DNA of 13,107 bases from an uncultured Eubacteriales bacterium (GCA_900549545.1 URPA01000053.1:1-13107), one strand, 5' to 3'. Shown: positions 1-6,705, numbered from the stretch's first letter. The notes: generated by a model from the sequence alone, not told the origin. Program-made: numbers and translations.

Positions 1-9
1 CTGGTAACA

Positions 10-63
10 ACCCCTCCGGCTTGCGGCTTTGCCGCAACCCACCTCCCCTTACACAGGGGAGGC
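10..63. repeat. REP-like intergenic element with two perfect hairpins
   Basis: Two perfect stem-loops stand side by side. The first is TTGCGGC (21-27), loop TTT, GCCGCAA (31-37). The second is CCTCCCCT (42-49), loop TACAC, AGGGGAGG (55-62). Neither is followed by a U tract on either strand, so they do not read as ordinary terminators. Paired short hairpins ending in a CTCCCC...GGGGAG stem are, to my recollection, a dispersed intergenic repeat in gut Oscillospirales genomes. Only one copy lies in this window, so repetition is inferred. Confidence 0.5.
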
Positions 64-88
64 TAAATGCTTTCTCAACATGGCAGAA

Positions 89-122
89 CCCCCGAAGCTG
101 AGCATAATGCAAAGCTCGGGGG
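89..122 (-). terminator. Hairpin just after the SLOG gene, possible terminator
   Basis: CCCCCGA (89-95) pairs with TCGGGGG (116-122), and after one bulged base GCT (97-99) pairs with AGC (113-115). The stem starts two bases beyond the stop codon of the minus-strand SLOG gene. No U run follows on the minus strand, so it may act as a 3'-end stabiliser or a weak terminator. Confidence 0.35.
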
Positions 123-123
123 G

Positions 124-627
124 TCAGTCTATGTCTATCATAATCACATCCACACCCTGGCGTTTGGCGTAGAGGATAGTGTTCATCGTGCCGCCGGGGT
201 GGCCGGTGTAACAGGCTAAGAGCAGGGACGATTTGTCAACCATGTATTCATTGCGCCGCTGCATACAGTCCGGCGTGTAGCTTATTTGCAGGACCGTCAC
301 CTTGTCGCAGCTATCGACAAGGCGGTTATAGCGCTGGCGGTGCTTTGCCGCCCAATGCTCCGGCTGGTTGCCGCAGGGGATGGCGGCTTCAAGGCTCACA
401 TCCGGGTGGCGCTCCCGCAGTGCGAGGACGGCCTCGGCATAATAAGTGTCACAACCCAGCGCCATGCCGCAGATAAAATGCCGGTATCCCGCCTGATATA
501 TGCCCTCAAGCCGTGAGCTTATCTCCTCTTTTAGTGCAAGGCAGCGCCCGTCACGTTCCGAAGCGCCCCAGGGAAGCTGCTGCGGGCGGTGCCCCGTGAA
601 GCAGCAGGTGATTGATCTCTCGTCCAT
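124..627 (-). CDS. SLOG-fold DUF1273 (YpsA-like) protein
   Basis: This 167-residue protein belongs to the SLOG superfamily, DUF1273/YpsA branch. Visible motifs are the N-terminal TGHRP (residues 11-15), the central CGMALGCD (53-60), which matches the nucleotide-binding G-x-A-x-G-x-D pattern, and RNEYMVDKSS (125-134) followed by GGT near the end. The SLOG fold is Rossmann-like and is thought to bind nucleotides or nucleotide-derived ligands; the exact ligand of this branch is not known to me. The reading frame extends 13 codons upstream, but GGAGAG lies four bases before the ATG at 627, so I chose that start. It is monocistronic, with its own promoter at 658-686, and diverges from the FMN-riboswitch/ribU unit. 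Family membership is firm and function is open. Confidence 0.85.
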   Translation of the reverse strand: MDERSITCCFTGHRPQQLPWGASERDGRCLALKEEISSRLEGIYQAGYRHFICGMALGCDTYYAEAVLALRERHPDVSLEAAIPCGNQPEHWAAKHRQRYNRLVDSCDKVTVLQISYTPDCMQRRNEYMVDKSSLLLACYTGHPGGTMNTILYAKRQGVDVIMIDID

Positions 628-657
628 GTTCTCTCCAAATGAAGTATTCATGCTACC

Positions 658-686
658 ATTGTACATTCAAAAGCCGGGATTGACAA
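658..686 (-). promoter_or_regulatory. Promoter of the SLOG gene
   Basis: Read on the minus strand, -35 TTGTCA (686-681) is followed by a 17-base spacer and -10 TACAAT (663-658). The predicted start of transcription falls about 25 bases before the ATG at 627. The -35 box overlaps the -35 box of the divergent riboswitch promoter. Prediction by eye from sigma-A consensus. Confidence 0.6.
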
Positions 687-708
687 GGGGAGAAATCTGT
701 GGTAAATT
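680..708 (+). promoter_or_regulatory. ribU: Promoter of the FMN riboswitch-ribU unit
   Basis: A perfect -35 TTGACA (680-685), a 17-base spacer and -10 TAAATT (703-708) place the transcription start near 715, exactly where the FMN aptamer begins. The seven-base block TTGACAA (680-686) also serves the opposite promoter, as TTGTCA. Confidence 0.65.
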
Positions 709-714
709 GTCAAT

Positions 715-842
715 GTCTTCAGGGCGGGGTGCAAGTCCCCACCGGCGGTAATGGCGCTTTGGTTTTGGCGCTTAGTCCGCGAGCTTTGGCATGAATCGGT
801 GAGATTCCGATACCGACAGTAAAGTCTGGATGGAAGAAGATC
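715..842 (+). ncRNA. FMN riboswitch aptamer (RFN element)
   Basis: The classical RFN conserved blocks occur in order: AGGGCGGGGTGCAAGT followed by CCCCACCGGCGGTAA (721-750), AGTCCGCGAGC (774-784), and a third block from 794 with CGGTGAGATTCCG, CCGACAGTAAAGTC and TGGATGGAAGAAGA (to 840). The closing P1 helix pairs TCTTC (716-720) with GAAGA (836-840). RFN elements bind flavin mononucleotide and normally turn down riboflavin synthesis or uptake genes. Here it controls ribU, which starts at 971. The next 60 bases hold the expression platform, an intrinsic terminator at 873-905. Confidence 0.95.
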
Positions 843-872
843 AGGCGGCAGTGCCGCGCTAATCGTTATTTC

Positions 873-905
873 AGCGCCCGAAGAATTATCTTCGGGCGCT
901 TTTTT
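873..905 (+). terminator. Riboswitch-controlled intrinsic terminator upstream of ribU
   Basis: A perfect 12-base-pair stem, AGCGCCCGAAGA (873-884) with TCTTCGGGCGCT (889-900), closes a four-base loop and runs into six Ts (900-905). Its right arm contains ATCTTC (888-893), complementary to GAAGAT (836-841), the 3' strand of aptamer helix P1. Without FMN that strand could pair there and block the terminator; with FMN it is held in P1. The competing pairing is my inference. Confidence 0.9.
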
Positions 906-970
906 AGCGCTTCCTGCCGATGACCCCCTCCCTCATTCCTGAAAAATTTTGAATTTTTGGAGGAAAAGCA

Positions 971-1636
971 ATGAAAAACCAGAAAATCACAGTTCAGTAC
1001 ATGGCAGTTACGGGTATGCTCTGCGCATTAAGCTTCGTCGCGGTGCTGATAGGGCGGATCGTCCCCAATGTGGCGGGCTTCTTGAGCTATGACCCGAAGG
1101 ATGTCGTCGTTGTCATCGCGGGCTTTATCTATGGCCCGCTCACAAGCCTTATCATCAGCGTCATTGTCTCCTTTATTGAGATGATAACCATCAGCGCCAC
1201 CGGGCCTTACGGCTTTATTATGAACATCGTCTCCACCTGCTCCTTCGCCATCCCCGCCGCCATCGTCTATAAAAAGCTCCACACCCACAAGGGCGCTGTC
1301 GGCGGCCTCGCGCTGGGCGTTGTCGTTATGGCAATCTGCATGGTGCTGTGGAATTATATCGTCACGCCGTATTACATGGGCGTCCCGAGGGAGACTGTCG
1401 CCTCGATGCTCGCGACCGTGTTCCTGCCCTTTAATCTTGGCAAGGGCGGCGTGAACATGGGTCTTGCCCTGCTGCTGTATAAGCCCATTGTCGGCGCGCT
1501 GCGCAAGGCAAAGCTCCTGCCGCCCTCCACCTCAAACGGGGAGAAGAAGGTCTTTAACGCAAACTTCACCATCACAGCCGTTGCCGTGCTGCTGACCTTC
1601 ACCCTGCTGCTGCTCGTGATGATGGATGTAATCTGA
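971..1636 (+). CDS. ribU: ECF riboflavin transporter S component RibU
   Basis: This 221-residue, very hydrophobic protein reads as RibU, the riboflavin-binding S component of an energy-coupling factor transporter, which needs a shared EcfA/A'/T module encoded elsewhere. Five to six membrane segments are visible, with the family-typical FLSYDPKDV stretch after the first helix, a central GPYGFIMN loop, and FLPFNLGKGGVNMGLALLLY near residues 155-175. GGAGG at 959-963 is seven bases before the ATG. Directly upstream is an FMN riboswitch with a terminator, which independently supports flavin uptake and implies repression when FMN is plentiful. The C-terminus, about 40 residues past the conserved core, adds one more hydrophobic segment. 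Its last 38 bases overlap the convergent flippase gene. Confidence 0.92.
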   Translation: MKNQKITVQYMAVTGMLCALSFVAVLIGRIVPNVAGFLSYDPKDVVVVIAGFIYGPLTSLIISVIVSFIEMITISATGPYGFIMNIVSTCSFAIPAAIVYKKLHTHKGAVGGLALGVVVMAICMVLWNYIVTPYYMGVPRETVASMLATVFLPFNLGKGGVNMGLALLLYKPIVGALRKAKLLPPSTSNGEKKVFNANFTITAVAVLLTFTLLLLVMMDVI

Positions 1637-2933
1637 GCACCTTAATAAGCCGCAGACCGCTGAGAGCGAAGTTAATTAGTTCGGTCGCGTAGATGGTGAA
1701 GATATACGCCGAGAGCGCGTATCGCGGCAGAAGCTGCCATACCAGCAGCAGACCCAAGAGCGCGTCGAGTATATTTATCGCCATGCTCCAGACCTGCTGC
1801 CCAAGACCCTTGAGGCAGCCGTCAACGGTCATATCTGTGTACATAACGGGAATAAGCGGGGCGAGGACGCGGATGTAGCGTCCCGCCTCGCTGCTTTTAT
1901 ATATGCTCAGCCCCAGCATATCCGAAAACATGAACATGAAAAGCCCCACCGCGCCGGAAAACAGCAGGCTCAGGCGAATGAGCCGTCCGGTCACGCGGCG
2001 TATCTCCCGCTGCTCGCCCTGCACCTGCGCGGCGGTCAGCTCCGGGACGATAAGCTCCGCCACCGCGCCCATGATGCACGAGGGGAAGAAGATAACGGGC
2101 AGCACCATGCCCTGAATGACCCCGTAGCCCGATAGCGCGCCGTCCGCCGTGTAGCCCGCCGCCTTTAGCCCGCGCGGCACAAGAAGATGCTCAAGGGTGC
2201 TGAGCGCACTGCGCGCATAGGCGGAGACTGCCAGCGGCAGGGCGATTTTCAGCATCCTTGAAGTGAGCCGCTGCCCGCCGCCGCGCTCAAAATAGTGGCA
2301 GCGGCGGTCATGGTAAAAGGCCAGCAGCATCATAATTAGCGAGGCTATATCCGCCGCGACTCTGCCAATGGTCACGGCGGCGCAGTTTTTCTCAATGTCC
2401 CCGGCAGGGGAGCGGCTGAGAAGCAAGGCCACCAGCCCGATGCCCAAAAGCTGCTCAAAAAGATGGATAAGCGTCGGCTTCCAGACCCGGCCGCAGGCGG
2501 TGAAATAGCCCGAGAGCGCGGCACAGAGCGAAATGCACGGCATACTGAATGCCGAGACGCGCAGGGACATGACCGTGCGCGCGTCGCCCACGCAGAGAAA
2601 GCCCACCGGCTCTGCCATAAACCAGAGGACAGCCCCAGCCGCCGTGCCGAAAAACAGCCCGTAGGCAAGGCAGCGCCCCATGGCGGAGCGTATCCCGGCG
2701 GGGTTATCGCCGCCCAGCTCCTCGGATATAAGGCGGGTTGCGGCAAAGCGAATGCCGGAGATGGCAAAGGTCGCGCAGAGATTCGTGACCGACAGCACAA
2801 GCTGGTATAGCCCAATGCCAGCCGAACCAATCCGCCCCGCGAGCCACACCTGAAACGCCATGCCGATGCAGCTCATCAGCAGAGACGAGGCCGTGAGCAG
2901 GGCGGTGTTGTAGATAAGCCGTTTTCGCTGCAT
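1599..2933 (-). CDS. SpoVB/MATE-like oligosaccharide flippase family protein
   Basis: The 444-residue protein is hydrophobic throughout, with about 12-14 membrane segments and short charged loops. The start (IYNTALLTASSLLMSCIGM), followed by GLYQLVLSVTNLCATFAISGI and RLISEELG, matches the polysaccharide-biosynthesis/SpoVB branch of the MOP flippase superfamily. Members move lipid-linked sugars or precursors across the membrane; SpoVB itself acts in spore cortex formation. An upstream ATG at 2963 has no ribosome site, whereas the ATG at 2933 has purine-rich sequence before it (GGAAGGGAG, then TGAGG), so I prefer 2933; a GTG at 2942 is possible. The 3' end overlaps ribU by 38 bases on the opposite strand. 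The substrate cannot be told from sequence, and a sporulation role is only suggested. Confidence 0.82.
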   Translation of the reverse strand: MQRKRLIYNTALLTASSLLMSCIGMAFQVWLAGRIGSAGIGLYQLVLSVTNLCATFAISGIRFAATRLISEELGGDNPAGIRSAMGRCLAYGLFFGTAAGAVLWFMAEPVGFLCVGDARTVMSLRVSAFSMPCISLCAALSGYFTACGRVWKPTLIHLFEQLLGIGLVALLLSRSPAGDIEKNCAAVTIGRVAADIASLIMMLLAFYHDRRCHYFERGGGQRLTSRMLKIALPLAVSAYARSALSTLEHLLVPRGLKAAGYTADGALSGYGVIQGMVLPVIFFPSCIMGAVAELIVPELTAAQVQGEQREIRRVTGRLIRLSLLFSGAVGLFMFMFSDMLGLSIYKSSEAGRYIRVLAPLIPVMYTDMTVDGCLKGLGQQVWSMAINILDALLGLLLVWQLLPRYALSAYIFTIYATELINFALSGLRLIKVLRLHPSSRAAAG

Positions 2934-2999
2934 GACCCTCACGCTCCCTTCCTGACTAAGCATATGCGGACAAGGTGAGGAATTTTACAAACAGATATA

Positions 3000-3029
3000 T
3001 TGAAAAAGCGTGTGGAAATGTGCTAAAAT
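3000..3029 (+). promoter_or_regulatory. Promoter of the phosphorylase-kinase operon
   Basis: -35 TTGAAA (3000-3005), an 18-base spacer and an extended -10 TGCTAAAAT (3021-3029) precede the operon. A six-base-pair hairpin follows, CTGCCC (3042-3047) with GGGCAG (3053-3058). It sits between the predicted start and the ribosome site GGAGG (3062-3066) and could insulate the 5' end of the message or affect translation. Confidence 0.6.
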
Positions 3030-3074
3030 AACAAAAAATGTCTGCCCTTATTGGGCAGTTTGGAGGCAATACAT

Positions 3075-4379
3075 ATGTTAATGACTGATCTTATCGCCAT
3101 AAAGCGTGACGGGGGAGAGCTTTCCACCGAGCAAATTGATTTCATGATACAGGGCTATACCCGCGGCGAGATCCCGGATTACCAGATGTCCGCCATGTGC
3201 ATGGCGATTCTCCTGCGCGGCATGACCGACCGGGAGACGCTTGACATGACCATGAGCATGATGCACTCCGGGGAGACGCTTGACCTCAGCCCTATACAGG
3301 GCCTCAAGGCGGATAAGCACTCCACCGGCGGCGTCGGCGACAAAACAAGCCTTGCCCTCTGCCCGATGGTGGCGGCCTGCGGGCTGAAGATAGCGAAAAT
3401 GTCCGGCCGCGGCCTTGGGCACACCGGTGGGACGATTGATAAGCTTGAGAGCATTCCCGGCTTCAATACGGCCATTTCCGAGGAGCGCTTTTTCAAAAAT
3501 GTCAACGAGATTGGCATTTCCATCATGGGCCAGACCGCTGACCTTGTCCCCGCGGATAAGAAAATCTACGCCCTGCGCGATGTGACGGGGACAGTGCCCT
3601 CCATCCCGCTCATCGTCAGCTCCATAATGTCAAAGAAGCTGGCTTCGGGCGCGGATATTATCGTGCTGGACGTCAAGTGCGGCAGCGGCGCTTTTATGAA
3701 AACTCTTGACGATGCCAAAAAGCTTGCCGAGGGCCTTACCCGTGTGGGCAGGCTTGCCGGAAAAAAGTGCGCCGCTGTCATCACCGATATGGACCAGCCG
3801 CTTGGCAGCACCGTGGGTAATGCTCTGGAGGTGAAGGAGGCTATCGCCGTCCTCAAGGGTGAGGACAAGGGCGAGCTTCTGGAGGAGTGCCTTAGCATCG
3901 GCAGCCTCATGCTCTGCGAGGCCGGCATGGCGGAGAGCGTTGAACAGGGGCGGGAGCGCCTGCTTGCCGCGATTGCCGACGGCAGCGCCCTCAACAAGCT
4001 TGCGCAGATGGTGAGCGCTCAGGATGGGGACAGCCGCGCCGTGTTTGACCCCTCCATGCTGCCTGATGCGGCGGTAAAGCTCCCTGTCCCGGCGCTCTCG
4101 GGCGGCTATGTCCGCCGTATCGAGGCAGAGCGGGTGGGGCTTGTGTCCATGCACCTCGGCGGCGGCAGAGTCACCAAGGAGAGCGAGATCGACCTCTCCG
4201 TGGGCGTCGTGCTCAATAAAAAGGTGGGGGACTATGTGCAGGCGGGCGAGAGCCTCGGCACTATCCACGCTTCCGCCATGGAAAAGGCGCAAGAAGCGGC
4301 GGAGCTTCTGCGCGGCTGCTATGAGCTGTCGGACGAGCCCGTAACCCGGCCCGACTTCATCAAGGCTATTGTCAGGTGA
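3075..4379 (+). CDS. pdp: Pyrimidine-nucleoside phosphorylase
   Basis: The 434-residue enzyme cleaves uridine, thymidine and/or deoxyuridine with phosphate to the free base and (deoxy)ribose 1-phosphate. Evidence is the phosphate-binding stretch KHSTGGVGDKTSL (residues 81-93), the family signature SGRGLGHTGGTIDKLE (110-125), KCGSGAFMK in the central domain, and the C-terminal domain with GGGRVTKESEIDLSVG. Length is normal for Firmicutes PyNP; the close relative DeoA is thymidine-specific, and sequence by eye does not separate the two with certainty. The frame is open upstream from a TTG at 3051, but GGAGG at 3062-3066 sits eight bases before the ATG at 3075, which also gives the usual N-terminus (MLMTDLIAIKRDGGELS). 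Its stop lies five bases before the kinase start, so the two are translationally linked. Confidence 0.93.
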   Translation: MLMTDLIAIKRDGGELSTEQIDFMIQGYTRGEIPDYQMSAMCMAILLRGMTDRETLDMTMSMMHSGETLDLSPIQGLKADKHSTGGVGDKTSLALCPMVAACGLKIAKMSGRGLGHTGGTIDKLESIPGFNTAISEERFFKNVNEIGISIMGQTADLVPADKKIYALRDVTGTVPSIPLIVSSIMSKKLASGADIIVLDVKCGSGAFMKTLDDAKKLAEGLTRVGRLAGKKCAAVITDMDQPLGSTVGNALEVKEAIAVLKGEDKGELLEECLSIGSLMLCEAGMAESVEQGRERLLAAIADGSALNKLAQMVSAQDGDSRAVFDPSMLPDAAVKLPVPALSGGYVRRIEAERVGLVSMHLGGGRVTKESEIDLSVGVVLNKKVGDYVQAGESLGTIHASAMEKAQEAAELLRGCYELSDEPVTRPDFIKAIVR

Positions 4380-4383
4380 TAAG

Positions 4384-5319
4384 ATGAACGATAATAAAAT
4401 CCGCGCCGTCGCGCTGGGGGAGCTGCTGGTCGATATGGCCGGCGAGAGCGCTGACGCGGCGGGCTATCCCACGCTGAAGGCAAACCCCGGCGGCGCCCCG
4501 GCAAACTTCCTCGCCGCGCTCGCGGCTTATGGCATAAGCGCCGGGTTTATCGGCAGAGTCGGGGACGATGCCTTTGGCAAGATACTCCGGCGCACGCTTG
4601 AAAACAGCGGCATCGACTGCTCTGCCTTGCAGGTGGATAAGGCCGCGTTTACGACCCTCGCCTTCGTCACCCTCGACGAGAGCGGCGACCGCAGCTTCAG
4701 CTTTGCCCGCAAGCCCGGAGCGGATACCCGCCTTGAGCTTGACGATACTGCGAGGGAGCTTATAAAAAACGCGGAGCTTTTCCACTTTGGCTCTCTCTCA
4801 CTGACGGATGAGCCCGCCCGCAGCGCGACCATTGAGGCGGTGCGCCTCGCGCGCGAGAGCGGCTGTATAATCTCCTGCGACCCGAACCTCCGCCTGCCGC
4901 TCTGGGAGAGCGCGGAGAGCGCAAAAAAGTGGATGACATGGGCGGTGGAGCAGGCGGATATCGTCAAAATAAGCGATGAGGAAGCGGAATTTCTCTACGG
5001 CCTTTCACCGGAGGATTGCGCCGGGAAGCTGCTCCGTGAAGGCAAAAAAGCGGTATTTGTCACGCTCGGCAAGGATGGCTGCTATTACGCCGCCGGGAGT
5101 GAGCGCGGCTATGCCAAGGGTCCTGATGTGCGCCCCGTGGACACCACCGGCGCGGGGGATATCTTTGGCGGCGCGGCAATGAGTATGCTCCTGAAAGGGG
5201 AGAGCCCCCGCCGCGCGGCTGAGTTTGCATGCTGTGCCGCAAGCCTCTCTACCGAGAAAAAGGGCGGAATTTCCTCAGTTGTGCCGCTTGACGAGGTTAT
5301 GCACAAATTGACAGAATAA
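4384..5319 (+). CDS. PfkB-family carbohydrate kinase, fructokinase-like
   Basis: The 311-residue protein is a complete PfkB/ribokinase-fold sugar kinase. It has the N-terminal GELLVDM, the first PfkB signature area GGAPANF (residues 36-42), IGRVGDDAFG (56-65), DPNLRLPLW in the middle, and the second signature DTTGAGDIFGG (253-263), whose last Asp (D259) is the expected catalytic base next to the GAG anion hole. Overall wording (GELLVD, GGAPAN, SCDPNLR, VKISDEE) is closest to fructokinases. AGGTGA (4374-4379) is the ribosome site and includes the stop codon of the phosphorylase gene, so the pair is co-translated. The neighbour suggests that ribose, deoxyribose or a nucleoside is another possible substrate; the sequence itself favours a ketohexose. 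Confidence 0.88.
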   Translation: MNDNKIRAVALGELLVDMAGESADAAGYPTLKANPGGAPANFLAALAAYGISAGFIGRVGDDAFGKILRRTLENSGIDCSALQVDKAAFTTLAFVTLDESGDRSFSFARKPGADTRLELDDTARELIKNAELFHFGSLSLTDEPARSATIEAVRLARESGCIISCDPNLRLPLWESAESAKKWMTWAVEQADIVKISDEEAEFLYGLSPEDCAGKLLREGKKAVFVTLGKDGCYYAAGSERGYAKGPDVRPVDTTGAGDIFGGAAMSMLLKGESPRRAAEFACCAASLSTEKKGGISSVVPLDEVMHKLTE

Positions 5320-5340
5320 ATTTTTGAAAATAGGGCTTGA

Positions 5341-5399
5341 CAAATTGTTGACCTCACCGGATAGTGCATACACACTATCCGGTGAGGTCAATTTGTTTT
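5341..5399 (+). terminator. Terminator of the phosphorylase-kinase operon, long perfect inverted repeat
   Basis: TTGACCTCACCGGATAGTG (5348-5366) is perfectly complementary to 5373-5391 over 19 base pairs around the loop CATACA. The arms continue as CAAATT (5341-5346) with AATTTG (5390-5395) across a small bulge, and TTTGTTTT follows on the plus strand. The stop of the kinase gene is 21 bases upstream. The stem is longer than most intrinsic terminators and contains a -35-like TTGACC; a protein-binding operator is the alternative reading. Confidence 0.7.
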
Positions 5400-5418
5400 G
5401 AGGAGGGAAGAGCTCCAT

Positions 5419-5515
5419 ATGAAAGACGAGATCGTTGAGCTTCCGGCGTTAATATCAACAAAACAGGGTGAAATCATAGGACGTTACCCTGTTTTGTTAA
5501 CGAATCTTCACCGCT
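5419..5515 (+). other. Possible short reading frame with a strong ribosome site (doubtful)
   Basis: Immediately after the 19-base-pair inverted repeat comes GAGGAGGG (5399-5406) and, 12 bases on, an ATG at 5419 that opens a frame beginning MKDEIVELPALISTKQ. The frame contains the inverted repeat at 5457-5498 and then runs antisense into the DUF2148 gene, where its composition (Arg/Ser-rich) is that of a shadow. I do not recognise it. It may be a gene fragment, a leader, or chance. Confidence 0.2.
5457..5498 (-). terminator. Terminator of the GNAT-DUF2148 unit, probably bidirectional
   Basis: AACAAAACAGGGT (5457-5469) pairs perfectly with ACCCTGTTTTGTT (5486-5498), 13 base pairs around a 16-base loop. 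The T-rich outer halves of the arms give a TTTTGTT tail in either direction. It lies 17 bases past the DUF2148 stop codon on the minus strand and back to back with the plus-strand terminator at 5341-5399, so the 5320-5515 gap is a convergent termination zone. Confidence 0.7.
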
Positions 5516-6043
5516 TCACCGGTCGAAGAAAATGCTCTTGCCGGAGACTGAAAGGGGAATACCCAGCCAGCAGACAGTTTCCGCGTAATTCATCTCACCA
5601 GCGGCCTTACCGACGGAGAACATTATTCGGTTATCCACATTTTCTATTGCCGCTGTTTTTACGGCGGATGCCACCGCAATGCCAAGGTCGGTGTACACAA
5701 AGGCGCAGTTTCCGCCTGCGGCCTTGCACGCGGCGCAGTCAGCAAAGCCGCAGAAGCCGCAGCGGGAAACACCGCGATATGTCCGCTCGGCTCCGATGAG
5801 GACAACGGCCTGAGCCTTGCGCACATTGGAGGCGTCCCTGCTGTACCAGCCGTTTAAGCCAGCCTCACGCGCGCCGATCTCCTCCATCTTCCGGGCAAGC
5901 GCCTCTTTTTCATCTCCGGTCAGAACCAGTGTGTGTATTGTGTCCTTGCCTCGGGTCTTGGGCGCGGTCCTTGCTGCAGCGCACATTCCTGCCGCTGCGT
6001 TGAGAACAGCCATTTCTTCCATGCTCCTGCTTTCGTACAGCAT
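5516..6043 (-). CDS. DUF2148 ferredoxin-like domain protein
   Basis: The 175-residue protein matches the DUF2148 group (proteins with a predicted ferredoxin-type domain). The core CGFCGFADCAAC (residues 95-106) gives Cys 95, 98, 103 and 106, with further Cys at 21, 113 and 158. A cluster of this C-x2-C-x4-C-x2-C kind suggests an iron-sulfur centre, although the binding itself is not shown. The ending VGKAAGEMNYAETVCWLGIPLSVSGKSIFFDR is typical of the family. The frame continues upstream to 6115, but AAGGAGGAG lies a few bases before the ATG at 6043 and gives the usual MLYESRSMEEMAVLNAA start. It follows the GNAT gene by 31 bases and probably shares its message. Role unknown. Confidence 0.85.
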   Translation of the reverse strand: MLYESRSMEEMAVLNAAAGMCAAARTAPKTRGKDTIHTLVLTGDEKEALARKMEEIGAREAGLNGWYSRDASNVRKAQAVVLIGAERTYRGVSRCGFCGFADCAACKAAGGNCAFVYTDLGIAVASAVKTAAIENVDNRIMFSVGKAAGEMNYAETVCWLGIPLSVSGKSIFFDR

Positions 6044-6074
6044 AATACTCCTCCTTGAAAATTTATATTTATAA

Positions 6075-6623
6075 TCACAATTCCAGCCGCATATACACAA
6101 GCTCCTGATACTCACCGCTTATGCGGGAGCGGAAGCCCTTGGGGTTGCGGCCATATTCGACGAAGCCCATTTTTCGGTACAGCTCAAGCGCGCTCTCATT
6201 TTCGGCAACGGCGCTCAGCTCAAGCTGGGTGTAGCCCGCTGACCGTGCGCAGTCGATGCAGGCCGCCGTCATCGCCTTGCCTATCCCAAGCCCCCAGAAA
6301 TCCTTCGCGATGCTTATTCCGAACTCCGCCCGGTGGCGCAGCTTGAATTGGCTGCCAACAGCGTCTATACCGGCAGTGCCGACTATCGCACCATCGACTA
6401 CGGCGACAATCTGCACCTCGTTTTCACTCTCGGCTTTCGCGCTTAGAAATTTGCTTTCCTGTTCGGTGGTGAAGCGGTTCTCGTCAGGGTAGGAGAGCAG
6501 ATGATCCGTCTCGGCGTGGGTGAGGTTGAAGTTTTCAAGCACCGCCGTCCCGTCACTCTCTGTCCCGTTTCTCAGGCAGCATTCTCTGCCGTCCTTGAGG
6601 GGGATTTGCTTTAAGTATTCCAT
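6075..6623 (-). CDS. GNAT-family N-acetyltransferase
   Basis: The 182-residue protein has the GNAT fold: strand beta-4 with EFGISIAKDFWGLGIGKAM (residues 100-118), in which WGLGIGKA is the acetyl-CoA pyrophosphate-binding loop (the usual R/Q-G-x-G-x-G/A with Trp in place of the first residue), then ELSAVAENESALELYRKMGF (135-154), the motif B region. The acceptor may be a small molecule, an amine or a protein N-terminus; nothing here decides it. The open frame runs back through the tRNA gene, but that extension is a translation of non-coding DNA. The ATG at 6623, with GAGG eight bases upstream, gives a normal family length. First gene of the two-gene unit with DUF2148. Confidence 0.87.
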   Translation of the reverse strand: MEYLKQIPLKDGRECCLRNGTESDGTAVLENFNLTHAETDHLLSYPDENRFTTEQESKFLSAKAESENEVQIVAVVDGAIVGTAGIDAVGSQFKLRHRAEFGISIAKDFWGLGIGKAMTAACIDCARSAGYTQLELSAVAENESALELYRKMGFVEYGRNPKGFRSRISGEYQELVYMRLEL

Positions 6624-6654
6624 GGACGCGCCTCGTTTCTTCTGTTTCTTATCT

Positions 6655-6705
6655 AAAAACGACAATTCATAATAATGAATATTGAATAATGAAAAATGAA
6701 TAATA
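6655..6705. repeat. AT-rich tract with repeated ATTATTCA-type units
   Basis: Read on the minus strand, the stretch between the tRNA terminator and the GNAT gene is built from near-repeats of ATTCATTATTCA/ATTATTCA and stands out against GC-rich surroundings. It probably supplies the promoter of the GNAT-DUF2148 unit, although several overlapping -10-like sequences are present and I cannot choose one. Similar AT-rich ATTCATTA tracts occur between genes in other clostridia, from memory. Confidence 0.45.
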
